64,000 nt of DNA, taken from the NCBI GenBank assembly GCA_017621705.1, contig JAGASR010000002.1, positions 109,984 to 173,983 on the forward strand, in the 5' to 3' direction. The notes under the pieces are model-generated. The model searched no databases. It saw only the letters and a program-made list of their open reading frames with translations, and had not been told where the DNA came from. The position numbers and the translations under genes were made by a program. Shown here in pieces: positions 53,572 to 60,570 of the stretch (its first letter is position 1; each line of letters begins with the position of its first letter). Origin of the DNA: Clostridia bacterium. GTDB lineage: Bacteria; Bacillota; Clostridia; Oscillospirales; UBA644.

Positions 53572-54098
53572 ACGGATCTCTGGATATGGCGTCTCATATC
53601 TTCGAGGATCCTCTCTTCGGGTTCGAAGATGAGCAGAGTTTTCTTATATTCTCTGTGGTTGAAGATCGCGTAGTAGAGTTTATCGGAGGTGTTGGAACGG
53701 ACGTCAAAGCGTTTGTTTACGGGATAAGCGTCAACTTTCGCTTTTGTCGCTTCGTTATATTCTCCGAACTGCTCGAAATCGACGGATTTTGCGCTTACAA
53801 GTCTTGATCTTTCGCTTCTGCAGATTATCTTGTCGATATCTATCTCGCCGTTGAGGTATATGTATTCGTATTCAACGTCAAGCTTCATGAAAAGCTTATA
53901 GCCGAAATAAACGAGAACGGCGATACAGAGCGTTCCCATAATAAGGCCGAAACCTTTGATATAGGTGATGCAGAATGTGAAACTCGCCATCGAAAGCGCG
54001 ATCGTAACAAGGAATATCAGCGCCTGGATAACGTATTCTTTTACGGTTTTCTTACGTGCGTAAAGTTGCTCGTAAAAAACATCATTTATCTGAGCCAT
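53562..54098 (-). CDS. small membrane protein, DUF6106-like
   Basis: A 178-residue protein with two adjacent transmembrane helices (about 22-44 and 48-70) followed by a cytoplasmic domain rich in strands (YIYLNGEIDIDKIICRSERS). The pattern of a basic start, two helices, then a YxYxxxNGExDIDKI-type segment is common in uncharacterised clostridial proteins; I think it matches DUF6106 but am not certain. The ATG is separated from its GAAAGGA ribosome site by a hairpin (54108-54129). It is coupled to nnrD by a 10-bp overlap and follows ireB. Confidence 0.7.
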   Translation of the reverse strand: MAQINDVFYEQLYARKKTVKEYVIQALIFLVTIALSMASFTFCITYIKGFGLIMGTLCIAVLVYFGYKLFMKLDVEYEYIYLNGEIDIDKIICRSERSRLVSAKSVDFEQFGEYNEATKAKVDAYPVNKRFDVRSNTSDKLYYAIFNHREYKKTLLIFEPEERILEDMRRHIQRSVWH

Positions 54099-54107
54099 TT
54101 TATATTC

Positions 54108-54136
54108 ATAGCTGTCTTTCGAGAGCTATTCCTTTC
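54108..54136 (-). promoter_or_regulatory. ribosome site and hairpin upstream of the DUF6106-like gene
   Basis: Reverse strand: GAAAGGA (54130-54136), then ATAGCT-CTC, loop GAAA, GAC-AGCTAT (54108-54129), then 9 nt to the ATG at 54098. The ribosome site is 31 nt away in linear sequence but 9 nt away if the hairpin folds. Confidence 0.55.
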
Positions 54137-54154
54137 TTTGCGGAACTTTGCCGT

Positions 54155-54418
54155 TTAGGAATTGAGATAGTTGCGGACGAGAGCGGCAAGAAGTTCGTCT
54201 CTGTCAAGCTGACGGACGAGGTTTCTCGCATTTTTATGCTTCGTGATATAGGTCGGGTCTTCGGAAAGGATGTAGCCGACGATCTGGTTTATAGGATTGT
54301 CGTATCCCTTTTCGACAAACGCATCGTATATTGCGATGAGCGTCTTTTTCATCTCGTCATCTTTGTTCATTTTGAGCGAAAATGTTATGGTACTGTTGTT
54401 ATCCATTTTTATTACCAT
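54155..54418 (-). CDS. ireB: IreB-family regulatory phosphoprotein (UPF0297)
   Basis: An 87-residue IreB homologue. The core EKGYDNPINQIVGYILSEDPTYITKHKNARNL followed by RQLDRDELLAALVRNYL is diagnostic when read in short pieces (NPINQIVGYILSEDPTYIT; ARNLVRQLDRDELL). In Enterococcus, IreB is phosphorylated by the Ser/Thr kinase IreK and modulates cephalosporin resistance. Its usual neighbours (ruvX/yrrK and a DUF1292 gene) are absent; here it follows pheT. The start may be 54418 or the in-frame ATG at 54406. A hairpin lies between its ribosome site and start. Confidence 0.9.
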   Translation of the reverse strand: MVIKMDNNSTITFSLKMNKDDEMKKTLIAIYDAFVEKGYDNPINQIVGYILSEDPTYITKHKNARNLVRQLDRDELLAALVRNYLNS

Positions 54419-54420
54419 GA

Positions 54421-54444
54421 CTTTCGCAACGCGAAAGCTTCCTT
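54421..54444 (-). promoter_or_regulatory. ribosome site and hairpin upstream of ireB
   Basis: Reverse strand: AAGGAAG (54438-54444), then CTTTCGC, loop GTT, GCGAAAG (54421-54437), then GA and the ATG at 54418. The second in-frame ATG (54406) would be 14 nt away once the hairpin folds. Confidence 0.5.
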
Positions 54445-54483
54445 TCTTTTGGAATTATATTCCTTTTGACTTATGTTCTGATT

Positions 54484-54519
54484 TTCAACAGAAGGTTGCC
54501 CCTCTGTTGAAGATTTTTT
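54484..54519. terminator. hairpin between pheT and ireB
   Basis: TTCAACAG (54484-54491) pairs with CTGTTGAA (54504-54511); a T tract follows on the plus strand only. On the reverse strand, in the direction of pheT transcription, no U run follows, so it may be a pause or processing site and not a terminator for pheT. Confidence 0.4.
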
Positions 54520-54523
54520 ATGA

Positions 54524-56920
54524 TTATTTTCTGAGGCTGATACCGTCTTTTTCAAGACCGCCGATGATGTTGGTCATGATAGCTTCGATATCGTTTTCGC
54601 CGAGGGTCTTGTCTTCTGCGCGGAGAACGAGAGCGTAAGCGATGCTCTTGTATCCTTCAGCAACCTGAGCACCCTTGTAAACGTCGAATATTTCGATCTT
54701 TTCAAGGCAGGGACCTGCAAGAGCCTTGATCTTCTTTTCGATTTCGCCGGAGCTGGTCTCGTCTTTGCAGATAAGAGCAAGGTCACGGGTAACAGCGGGG
54801 AACTTGGGAAGAGGTTTGAACGTCTTTTCGGGAGCGGTTGCTTCGTAAAGAACGTCAAACGGGATCTCAGCCGCATAAACTTCGCCGCCGATACCGTAGT
54901 TTTCTGCTACGAGGGGATGGATCTGACCGAAAATACCGATCTTCTTGCCGTCAGCAAAAATTTCTGCGGTACGGCCGGGATGGTAAGACGGGTTATCTGC
55001 GCAGGGGATGAATTCGCATTCTTTGGTGTTCATCGCGGTAAGAATGGATTCGACGATGCCCTTGAGGGTGTAGAAATCACCGTTATCTCCGTAGAAACCG
55101 AAGCAGATGACTTTCTTTTCGTCGGGAAGCTTTGTTTCATCGGGGTTCTTGATATAAACGGTTGCGATCTCGTAAAGATATGCGTAGGGGTTTCTGTAGT
55201 TGTAGTTTCTGGAGAGAACTTCGAGCATGGAGGGGAGAGCTCTGGTTCTCATGATGGAAGTATCTTCACCGAGCGGATTTTTGATCTTCATTACGCTTCT
55301 TTCGGGAGCGTTTTCGGGAAGACCGATCTTATCGAAGCATTTCGGGCTTACGAAAGAGTAGGTCATGATCTCGTCGAGACCGGATGCCCTGAGCGCTTCG
55401 CCGAGACGGATCTCGAATTTCTGCTCTTCGGTAAAGCCGCCGGATCTTACGTCAGCCTTGAAGAAGAGGGGTTTGATATTGTCATAACCGTAGAATTTAG
55501 CGATTTCTTCGGCAAGATCGTATTTATTTTCGATATCGGAACGGAAAGAGGGAACGGTAACGATGCCGTTTTCGACTTTCATGCCGAGTCTTTCGAGAAT
55601 ATCGGTCATATCAGCTTCGGAAGCGTCAATGTTGAGGTAGAAGTTGATCCATTCGTGGCTGAGGGGTACAGTCTTGACTTCGGTTTTTGCGTTGTTAATG
55701 TCGATAGTTCCGTCAACTATCTCGCCTGCGCCGAGCATGCAGATAAGTTCGCAGGCTCTGTCGAGAGCTTCTTCGGTGAGATTGGGATCAAGGCCTTTTT
55801 CGAAACGTGCGGAAGATTCGGTACGAAGACCGAGCTTCTTGGAAGTCTTTCTTACGGAAGGAGCGAAGAAGTTTGCGCTTTCGAAAACGATCATCTTGGT
55901 GTCGTCTTTGATCTCGCTGTTTTCGCCGCCCATAACGCCTGCTGCCGCAATGGGTTTTTTGCTGTCTGCGATAACGAGCATCTCGGTGTCGAGAATTCTT
56001 TCCTGACCGTCGAGAGTGTTCATTTTTTCGCCTTCAGCTGCTCTTCTTACGGTGATCTTGCCGCCGTCAACGCAGCTGTAGTCAAATGCGTGCATGGGCT
56101 GACCGTATTCGAGCATAACGTAGTTTGTGATGTCTACGATATTGTTGATAGCGCGAACGCCGCAGTCGCGGAGCTTTTCAACGAGCCAGAGCGGAGAGGG
56201 TTCGATCTTGATGTTTTTGACAACTCTTGCCATGTATCTCGGGCAGAGTTCGCTGTCTTCGACGGTAACGGAAAGATGATCCGCAATATTTCCGCCGCAA
56301 GTGGTAAATTCGGGTTTTTTAACGTTGAACGGAGCTCTGAAAGTACAAGCCGCTTCGCGCGCAACACCGATGATGGAAAGGCAGTCGGGACGGTTTGTTA
56401 CGATATCGACTTCGAAGATCGTATCGTCGAGATCGAGAACTTTGCAGATATCGTCGCCGGGTTTGCCGTTAAATTCGCAAGCGCCGTTGTTGAGGATAAG
56501 AAGACCGTCTTCGATCGAGCCGGGGAAGTCGTTCGTTGCAAGTCCGAGTTCTTCAACGGAGCAGAACATACCGTAAGACATAACGCCGCGGAGTTCGCCT
56601 GCATTGATGGGTTTGCCGGAAGCGAGAACAGAGCCGTCGAGAGCTACGGGAACGAGGTCCCCCTCTTTCATGTTCTTTGCTGCGGTAACGATCTGGATAT
56701 TTTCGGCTTTGCCTACGTTAACGCTGCAAACGACGAGCTTGTCTGCATTCGGATGCTGTTCGATCTTTTCGATAAGACCGACAACGATGTTTTTTATAGT
56801 GTCGGCAGCGCAGACGAAACCGGTCGTCTCGGTGCCTGTCATATTCATTTCATGGGAAAATTTCTTCGGCTCAACGTTAACGTTCGTGTATTCTTTGAGC
56901 CATCTGTAAGGTACATTCAT
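54524..56920 (-). CDS. pheT: phenylalanyl-tRNA synthetase beta subunit
   Basis: A 798-residue PheT. It begins MNVPYRWLKEYTNV, followed by the EMAP/tRNA-binding domain (about 40-150: VVGLIEKIEQHPNADKLVVC), B3/4 editing domain (GVREAACTFRAPFNV-like region onward), B5 DNA-binding-like domain, a catalytic-like core (FARFEKGLDPNLTEEAL; EEIAKFYGYDNI) and the C-terminal anticodon-binding FDX domain (KTFKPLPKFPAVTRDLAL). Length is normal. GGAGG precedes the ATG. It follows pheS by 24 bp and forms the alpha2-beta2 enzyme with it. Confidence 0.98.
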   Translation of the reverse strand: MNVPYRWLKEYTNVNVEPKKFSHEMNMTGTETTGFVCAADTIKNIVVGLIEKIEQHPNADKLVVCSVNVGKAENIQIVTAAKNMKEGDLVPVALDGSVLASGKPINAGELRGVMSYGMFCSVEELGLATNDFPGSIEDGLLILNNGACEFNGKPGDDICKVLDLDDTIFEVDIVTNRPDCLSIIGVAREAACTFRAPFNVKKPEFTTCGGNIADHLSVTVEDSELCPRYMARVVKNIKIEPSPLWLVEKLRDCGVRAINNIVDITNYVMLEYGQPMHAFDYSCVDGGKITVRRAAEGEKMNTLDGQERILDTEMLVIADSKKPIAAAGVMGGENSEIKDDTKMIVFESANFFAPSVRKTSKKLGLRTESSARFEKGLDPNLTEEALDRACELICMLGAGEIVDGTIDINNAKTEVKTVPLSHEWINFYLNIDASEADMTDILERLGMKVENGIVTVPSFRSDIENKYDLAEEIAKFYGYDNIKPLFFKADVRSGGFTEEQKFEIRLGEALRASGLDEIMTYSFVSPKCFDKIGLPENAPERSVMKIKNPLGEDTSIMRTRALPSMLEVLSRNYNYRNPYAYLYEIATVYIKNPDETKLPDEKKVICFGFYGDNGDFYTLKGIVESILTAMNTKECEFIPCADNPSYHPGRTAEIFADGKKIGIFGQIHPLVAENYGIGGEVYAAEIPFDVLYEATAPEKTFKPLPKFPAVTRDLALICKDETSSGEIEKKIKALAGPCLEKIEIFDVYKGAQVAEGYKSIAYALVLRAEDKTLGENDIEAIMTNIIGGLEKDGISLRK

Positions 56921-56944
56921 CTTTGTATTCCTCCACTTTTCTTC

Positions 56945-57976
56945 TTACAGACTTTCGAGGAAGCGAACGTCGTTCTCGAAAAGCATGCGGATATCGTCAA
57001 TATTATATCTTCTCAAAACAAGGCGTTCAAGACCCATACCGAAAGCGAAACCGGAATATTCTTCGGTGTCGATATTAAGAAGTTCGAGAACTTTCGGGTT
57101 TACCATGCCTGCGCCGCCGATCTCGATCCAGCCTTCGCCTTTGCAGAATTTACAGCCTTCGCCGCCGCATTTGAAGCAGGAAATGGAGATCTCTGCAGAG
57201 GGTTCGGTGAACGGGAAATAGTCGGGACGGATACGAGTTTTGATATCTTCGCCGAAAAGTTTCTTTGCGATAAGGTCGAGAGAACCTTTGAGGTGGCTCA
57301 TTGTGATGCCTTTATCGACAACAAGACCTTCGATCTGGTGGAAGATCGGGGAGTGGGTGGAGTCTACTTCGTCAATACGGTAAACGCGGCCCGGAGAGAT
57401 AACTCTGATCGGGGGTTTTACTTTTTCCATAGTTCTTACCTGAACGGAACTTGTCTGAGTTCTGAGAAGAATATCGTCGGTAAAGTAGAAGGTGTCCTGC
57501 GTATCTCTTGCAGGATGATATTTGGGTATGTTGAGCGCTTCGAAGTTGTAGTAGTCGTATTCAACTTCGGGGCCGCTTGCGATAGTGAAGCCCATGGAGA
57601 TGAATGCATCTTTAACTTCGTCGAGAACGATCGAGCAGGGGTGTTTTTTACCTGCACGGCGAGCTTTACCGGGAAGAGTTACGTCGAGTTTTTCGGCGGA
57701 AAGCTTCTTTTCAAGCTCAAGTTTATCGATCTGTTCTTTTGCTGCTTTGATTTTTTCTTCGATATAAGCGCGGACTTCGTTTGCGACCTGACCGATAACG
57801 GGACGCATTTCCGCGGAGAGTTTGCCCATCTGCGAAAGAACTTTTGTAAGTTCGCCTTTTTTGCCGAGGACCTTGACTCTGAACGCTTCAAGCTCTTCCG
57901 AGGAAGCGATCTCAGCAAGCTCTTTTTCCGCATTCGCGCGGATCTGTTCGAGCTGCTCTTTGATGTTTATTTCCAT
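56945..57976 (-). CDS. pheS: phenylalanyl-tRNA synthetase alpha subunit
   Basis: A 343-residue class II aminoacyl-tRNA synthetase subunit carrying the catalytic site. It has an N-terminal coiled coil (about 1-85), then motif 1 region [38 protein letters not shown], motif 2 [20 protein letters not shown], and motif 3 [19 protein letters not shown]. The ATG at 57974-57976 is chosen; a TTG 12 bp upstream overlaps the AAGGGG site. The promoter lies about 50 bp upstream with no T-box leader, so tRNA-Phe-responsive control by that route is not expected. Confidence 0.98.
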   Translation of the reverse strand: MEINIKEQLEQIRANAEKELAEIASSEELEAFRVKVLGKKGELTKVLSQMGKLSAEMRPVIGQVANEVRAYIEEKIKAAKEQIDKLELEKKLSAEKLDVTLPGKARRAGKKHPCSIVLDEVKDAFISMGFTIASGPEVEYDYYNFEALNIPKYHPARDTQDTFYFTDDILLRTQTSSVQVRTMEKVKPPIRVISPGRVYRIDEVDSTHSPIFHQIEGLVVDKGITMSHLKGSLDLIAKKLFGEDIKTRIRPDYFPFTEPSAEISISCFKCGGEGCKFCKGEGWIEIGGAGMVNPKVLELLNIDTEEYSGFAFGMGLERLVLRRYNIDDIRMLFENDVRFLESL

Positions 57977-58026
57977 TTTTATAGTCAACCCCTTATAATT
58001 GCGGTTTGTTTTTTTATATACATTAT

Positions 58027-58055
58027 ATTATAGCATATAAAACTCGGAAATTCAA
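58027..58055 (-). promoter_or_regulatory. pheST operon promoter
   Basis: Reverse strand: TTGAAT (58050-58055), a 17-bp spacer, TATAAT (58027-58032), with TG near the -10. Confidence 0.78.
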
Positions 58056-58127
58056 GTATTTTTGTTGATATGCCGTTTTTGTTGCAATTAATTCATTTTT
58101 TGACGTTTTTTCTCTCTGCTTTTTATC

Positions 58128-58922
58128 TTACAGAGCCGCGCATAAAGTCACCGTATCAATGCATAAATCACACTCCGCTTCCGCCAATCCGACGGTGAAT
58201 GACGGTATATCAAGCTCTTTTTTTACCCATACGGGGAGCGTCGCCGAAGACTCTTTCGAAGTACGTTCTTTTAACGGAAAATTCTTCAATTTTGAAATTA
58301 ACATGGCTTTTTGTTGGATATTTGCGGAAGTATCTATGCATTTATCTATGTATATCCCTTTCTTTTCGTCCGTAAAAATACAGATAAAATCGGGCTCTGT
58401 TTTTCGTATAAATCCGCAGAGAGATGATGTCTCCAGCTCGCTTTCGGGGTATTCCCCGCCGTATCCCGAGGGTGCCGGAGTAAACGTATTTTCGGAGCGT
58501 TCCGCCATCTTTGCTTCCATCCATTTCCCTGCAAAATTTTTCGACAGTTCCGTGCCTCTTGCGTTTGCTGTCCAAGGGCGATCCGGATAGCTTTTTCTTA
58601 TGCTCTGCGCCCTGCCGTAAAACGGGTTGAAAACGTCGGGACCGTTCACAAATTTTTTGCCGTCGGGGTTAATATTATTTATTATAAAAACCGTCGTTTT
58701 CGCAAACAGAGATGCGGCTCGGAATTCCCCGAAATTCTTGTTTTTTTCGTAGCTTTCGCATGCTTTTTCGGTCCAGTCCGAAAGAACGGCGGAAGAAATA
58801 CCGTCAACCGCCGAAAAACCGCCGATCAAAAGAACTTTTTTTATTCCTGTTCCGATTTTTACGTATCCGATCTCTTCGCCGAGCCAGCTTCTTCCGATAA
58901 TGCCTTTTTCTGTCATTTCCAC
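58128..58922 (-). CDS. M14 carboxypeptidase-like protein lacking zinc ligands
   Basis: A 264-residue protein with the layout of gamma-D-glutamyl-DAP peptidases of family M14: IGRSWLGEEIGYVKIG (the family's GxSxxGRxI opening), LLIGGFSAVDGISSAVL, INNINPDGKKFVNG (matching the P-x-x-NPDG motif), WTANARGTELSKNFAG (matching the NARGVDLNRNF motif) and YPESELETSSL (matching the SEPET motif). However, the zinc HxxE is replaced by Ser37 and Asp40, the substrate-binding Asn-Arg pair is Ser127-Lys128, and the third zinc His (expected near residues 183-184, FTDEKKG) is absent. It is probably a pseudoenzyme. There is no signal peptide. It lies upstream of the pheST promoter and is monocistronic. Confidence 0.8.
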   Translation of the reverse strand: MEMTEKGIIGRSWLGEEIGYVKIGTGIKKVLLIGGFSAVDGISSAVLSDWTEKACESYEKNKNFGEFRAASLFAKTTVFIINNINPDGKKFVNGPDVFNPFYGRAQSIRKSYPDRPWTANARGTELSKNFAGKWMEAKMAERSENTFTPAPSGYGGEYPESELETSSLCGFIRKTEPDFICIFTDEKKGIYIDKCIDTSANIQQKAMLISKLKNFPLKERTSKESSATLPVWVKKELDIPSFTVGLAEAECDLCIDTVTLCAAL

Positions 58923-59041
58923 AGCCCTCCGTAAAATGAAAATATGTACTGTTATGGTATTATATGTGTAGATAACTTTGAAAAATACGTAAAAAGTTCA
59001 CGGAATATTTACTTTCCCCTCTTTTAATTTGACGAAAATTG

Positions 59042-59074
59042 TGATATAATATAAATCGATAGTTGTCATATCGA
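59042..59074 (+). promoter_or_regulatory. hydrogenase operon promoter and candidate operator
   Basis: An extended -10, TGATATAAT (59042-59050), with a poor -35. Around the predicted transcription start lies an inverted repeat, TCGATA (59056-59061), a 7-bp spacer, TATCGA (59069-59074), a plausible operator. A single Rex-like half-site TTGTGA (59039-59044) overlaps the -10. Confidence 0.5.
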
Positions 59075-59136
59075 AAACTGTCGTAAATCTTTTTTTGTTT
59101 TTTAAGAAAATTACTACATAGAGAGGACGAAACCAA

Positions 59137-59640
59137 ATGGGTAAATCAACTATTTCCAAAATCCCTTTTAAGGGGACGGCGGAGCAGGAGCAGAAACTCC
59201 GTGAATTTATTGCTGCAAACAAAGGTATGCAGGGCGCACTTATGCCTGTAATGCAGGAAGCGCAGGAAATCTACGGCTATCTTCCTATCGAGGTTCAGAG
59301 AATCATCGCTGAAGAAATGAATATTTCTCTCGAAGAAGTTTACGGCGTTGCAACCTTCTACGCACAGTTCAACCTCAATCCTAAGGGTCAGTACAAGATC
59401 GGCGTTTGCCTCGGTACAGCTTGCTACGTTAAAGGCTCTCAGGACGTATTCGATAAGGCTTGCTCTGTTCTCGGCATCGGCAACGGCGATGTTACCGAAG
59501 ACGGCAAATTCTCCATCGAAGCTACCCGCTGCATCGGTTGTTGCGGTCTTGCACCCGTTCTTACCGTTAACGATGACGTTTACGGCCGTCTTACCGCAGA
59601 CGATGTTCCCGGCATAATCGAAAAATACCAGAAGATGTAA
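59137..59640 (+). CDS. hndA: NuoE-like [2Fe-2S] subunit of NAD(P)-linked [FeFe]-hydrogenase
   Basis: A 167-residue thioredoxin-like ferredoxin subunit. It has an N-terminal helical part (LMPVMQEAQEIYGYLPIEV) and four Cys ligands for one [2Fe-2S] cluster in CLGTACYVKG and TRCIGCCGLAPVLTVN. It passes electrons between the flavin subunit and the rest of the complex. It is the first gene of a five-gene operon: this gene, an ATPase-fold protein, a ferredoxin-like protein, a NuoF-type subunit and the hydrogenase. GAGAGGA precedes the ATG. Codon bias suggests strong expression. Confidence 0.95.
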   Translation: MGKSTISKIPFKGTAEQEQKLREFIAANKGMQGALMPVMQEAQEIYGYLPIEVQRIIAEEMNISLEEVYGVATFYAQFNLNPKGQYKIGVCLGTACYVKGSQDVFDKACSVLGIGNGDVTEDGKFSIEATRCIGCCGLAPVLTVNDDVYGRLTADDVPGIIEKYQKM

Positions 59641-60203
59641 TGAGAGAGTTATCTCTTCACATTCTCGATATTGTTCAGAACAGTATAACCGCAGGTGCCG
59701 AAACGATAACCGTCGAGATCTCCGAAGATCTCTCCGCAAACGAGCTGAAAATAACTATTGCAGATAACGGTTGCGGCATGGATGAGGAGACTCTCGCGCG
59801 AGTCAACGGAAGCTTCGCTTCTTCCCGTACGACCCGTAAGATCGGCATGGGCATCGCTCTTTTCAGGGCTGCTGCAGAGCTTTCCGACGGCTATCTGACC
59901 CTCACTTCCAAAAAGGGAGAGGGGACGACCACCACCGCCGTCTTCCGTCACGACAGCATCGACCGTATGCCTCTCGGCGATATTTCCGGTACGATGATGC
60001 TTCTCGCGGCAAAAGCTCATAATTTTGATCTTATTTACAGGCACATCTGGTGCGGTTCCGAATTTGTCTTTTCGACGAAGGATATCAAAGAGATCCTTGA
60101 AGGAAGTCCGATAGACAGTCCGGAAGTTCTGCAATATATACAAGATTATATTCACGAAAATTTAAACGAATTATTTGGAGGCGAACGAGATGAAATCTCT
60201 TGA
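59640..60203 (+). CDS. GHKL/HATPase-fold ATP-binding protein in hydrogenase operon
   Basis: A 187-residue protein with a histidine kinase-type ATP-binding domain but no phospho-acceptor or dimerisation domain. An N box is HILDIVQNSITAGA, a G1 box IADNGCGMDEE, and a G2 box RKIGMGIALFRAAAE. A C-terminal part (about 110-187) is unassigned. Similar genes occur inside [FeFe]-hydrogenase operons of Clostridia; their role is not established, and an anti-sigma-like or regulatory kinase role is possible. Its start overlaps the upstream stop by 1 bp and its end overlaps the next gene by 14 bp, so translation is tightly coupled. Confidence 0.85.
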   Translation: MRELSLHILDIVQNSITAGAETITVEISEDLSANELKITIADNGCGMDEETLARVNGSFASSRTTRKIGMGIALFRAAAELSDGYLTLTSKKGEGTTTTAVFRHDSIDRMPLGDISGTMMLLAAKAHNFDLIYRHIWCGSEFVFSTKDIKEILEGSPIDSPEVLQYIQDYIHENLNELFGGERDEIS

Positions 60204-60558
60204 AGAACTGAGAGCAATAAAAGAAAAAATGAAAGCCAGCGTCAACAACAGAAATGAAAATGACGATAAAGTTAGAATCGTTGTAGGTATGGCAACCTGC
60301 GGTATCGCTGCAGGCGCACGTCCCGTTATGACCGCTTTTCTTGATGAAATCGCTAAACGCGGACTCGAAAACGTTGCAGTTACTCAGACCGGCTGCATCG
60401 GCATGTGCAAACTTGAACCCCTCGTAGAAGTTTTCCTTCCCGGCGAAGAAAAAGTTACCTACGTTAAAATGACTCCCGAAAAGGCAGTCAGAGTTGTTAA
60501 CGACCACGTTGTTAATAAAAATGTTGTCACCGAATTTACTATCGGCAGTGCGGAATAA
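60190..60558 (+). CDS. hndB: HndB-like [2Fe-2S] thioredoxin-fold ferredoxin
   Basis: A 122-residue protein with a C-terminal thioredoxin-like ferredoxin domain. Cys ligands are in MATCGIAAGA and QTGCIGMCKLEPLVEV. It corresponds in size and place to HndB of the NADP-reducing hydrogenase. ATG 60190 follows GGAGG at about 8 nt; a TTG at 60175 overlaps that site. It overlaps the preceding ATPase-fold gene by 14 bp and lies 12 bp before the NuoF-type gene. Confidence 0.9.
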   Translation: MKSLEELRAIKEKMKASVNNRNENDDKVRIVVGMATCGIAAGARPVMTAFLDEIAKRGLENVAVTQTGCIGMCKLEPLVEVFLPGEEKVTYVKMTPEKAVRVVNDHVVNKNVVTEFTIGSAE

Positions 60559-60570
60559 GGAGGAAATAAC

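Noticed and set aside
54917..58033. A very long open frame (over 1000 codons) on the plus strand, opposite pheT and pheS
   Set aside because: It is the mirror of real genes with strong codon bias. It has no ribosome site or recognisable domains, while pheST on the other strand is certain.
57977..58060. T-box leader for pheST
   Set aside because: The leader from the promoter to pheS is only about 50 bases and contains no T-box sequence or terminator.
59039..59060. Rex-binding site at the hydrogenase promoter
   Set aside because: Only one TTGTGA half-site is present; the matching TCACAA arm is absent.
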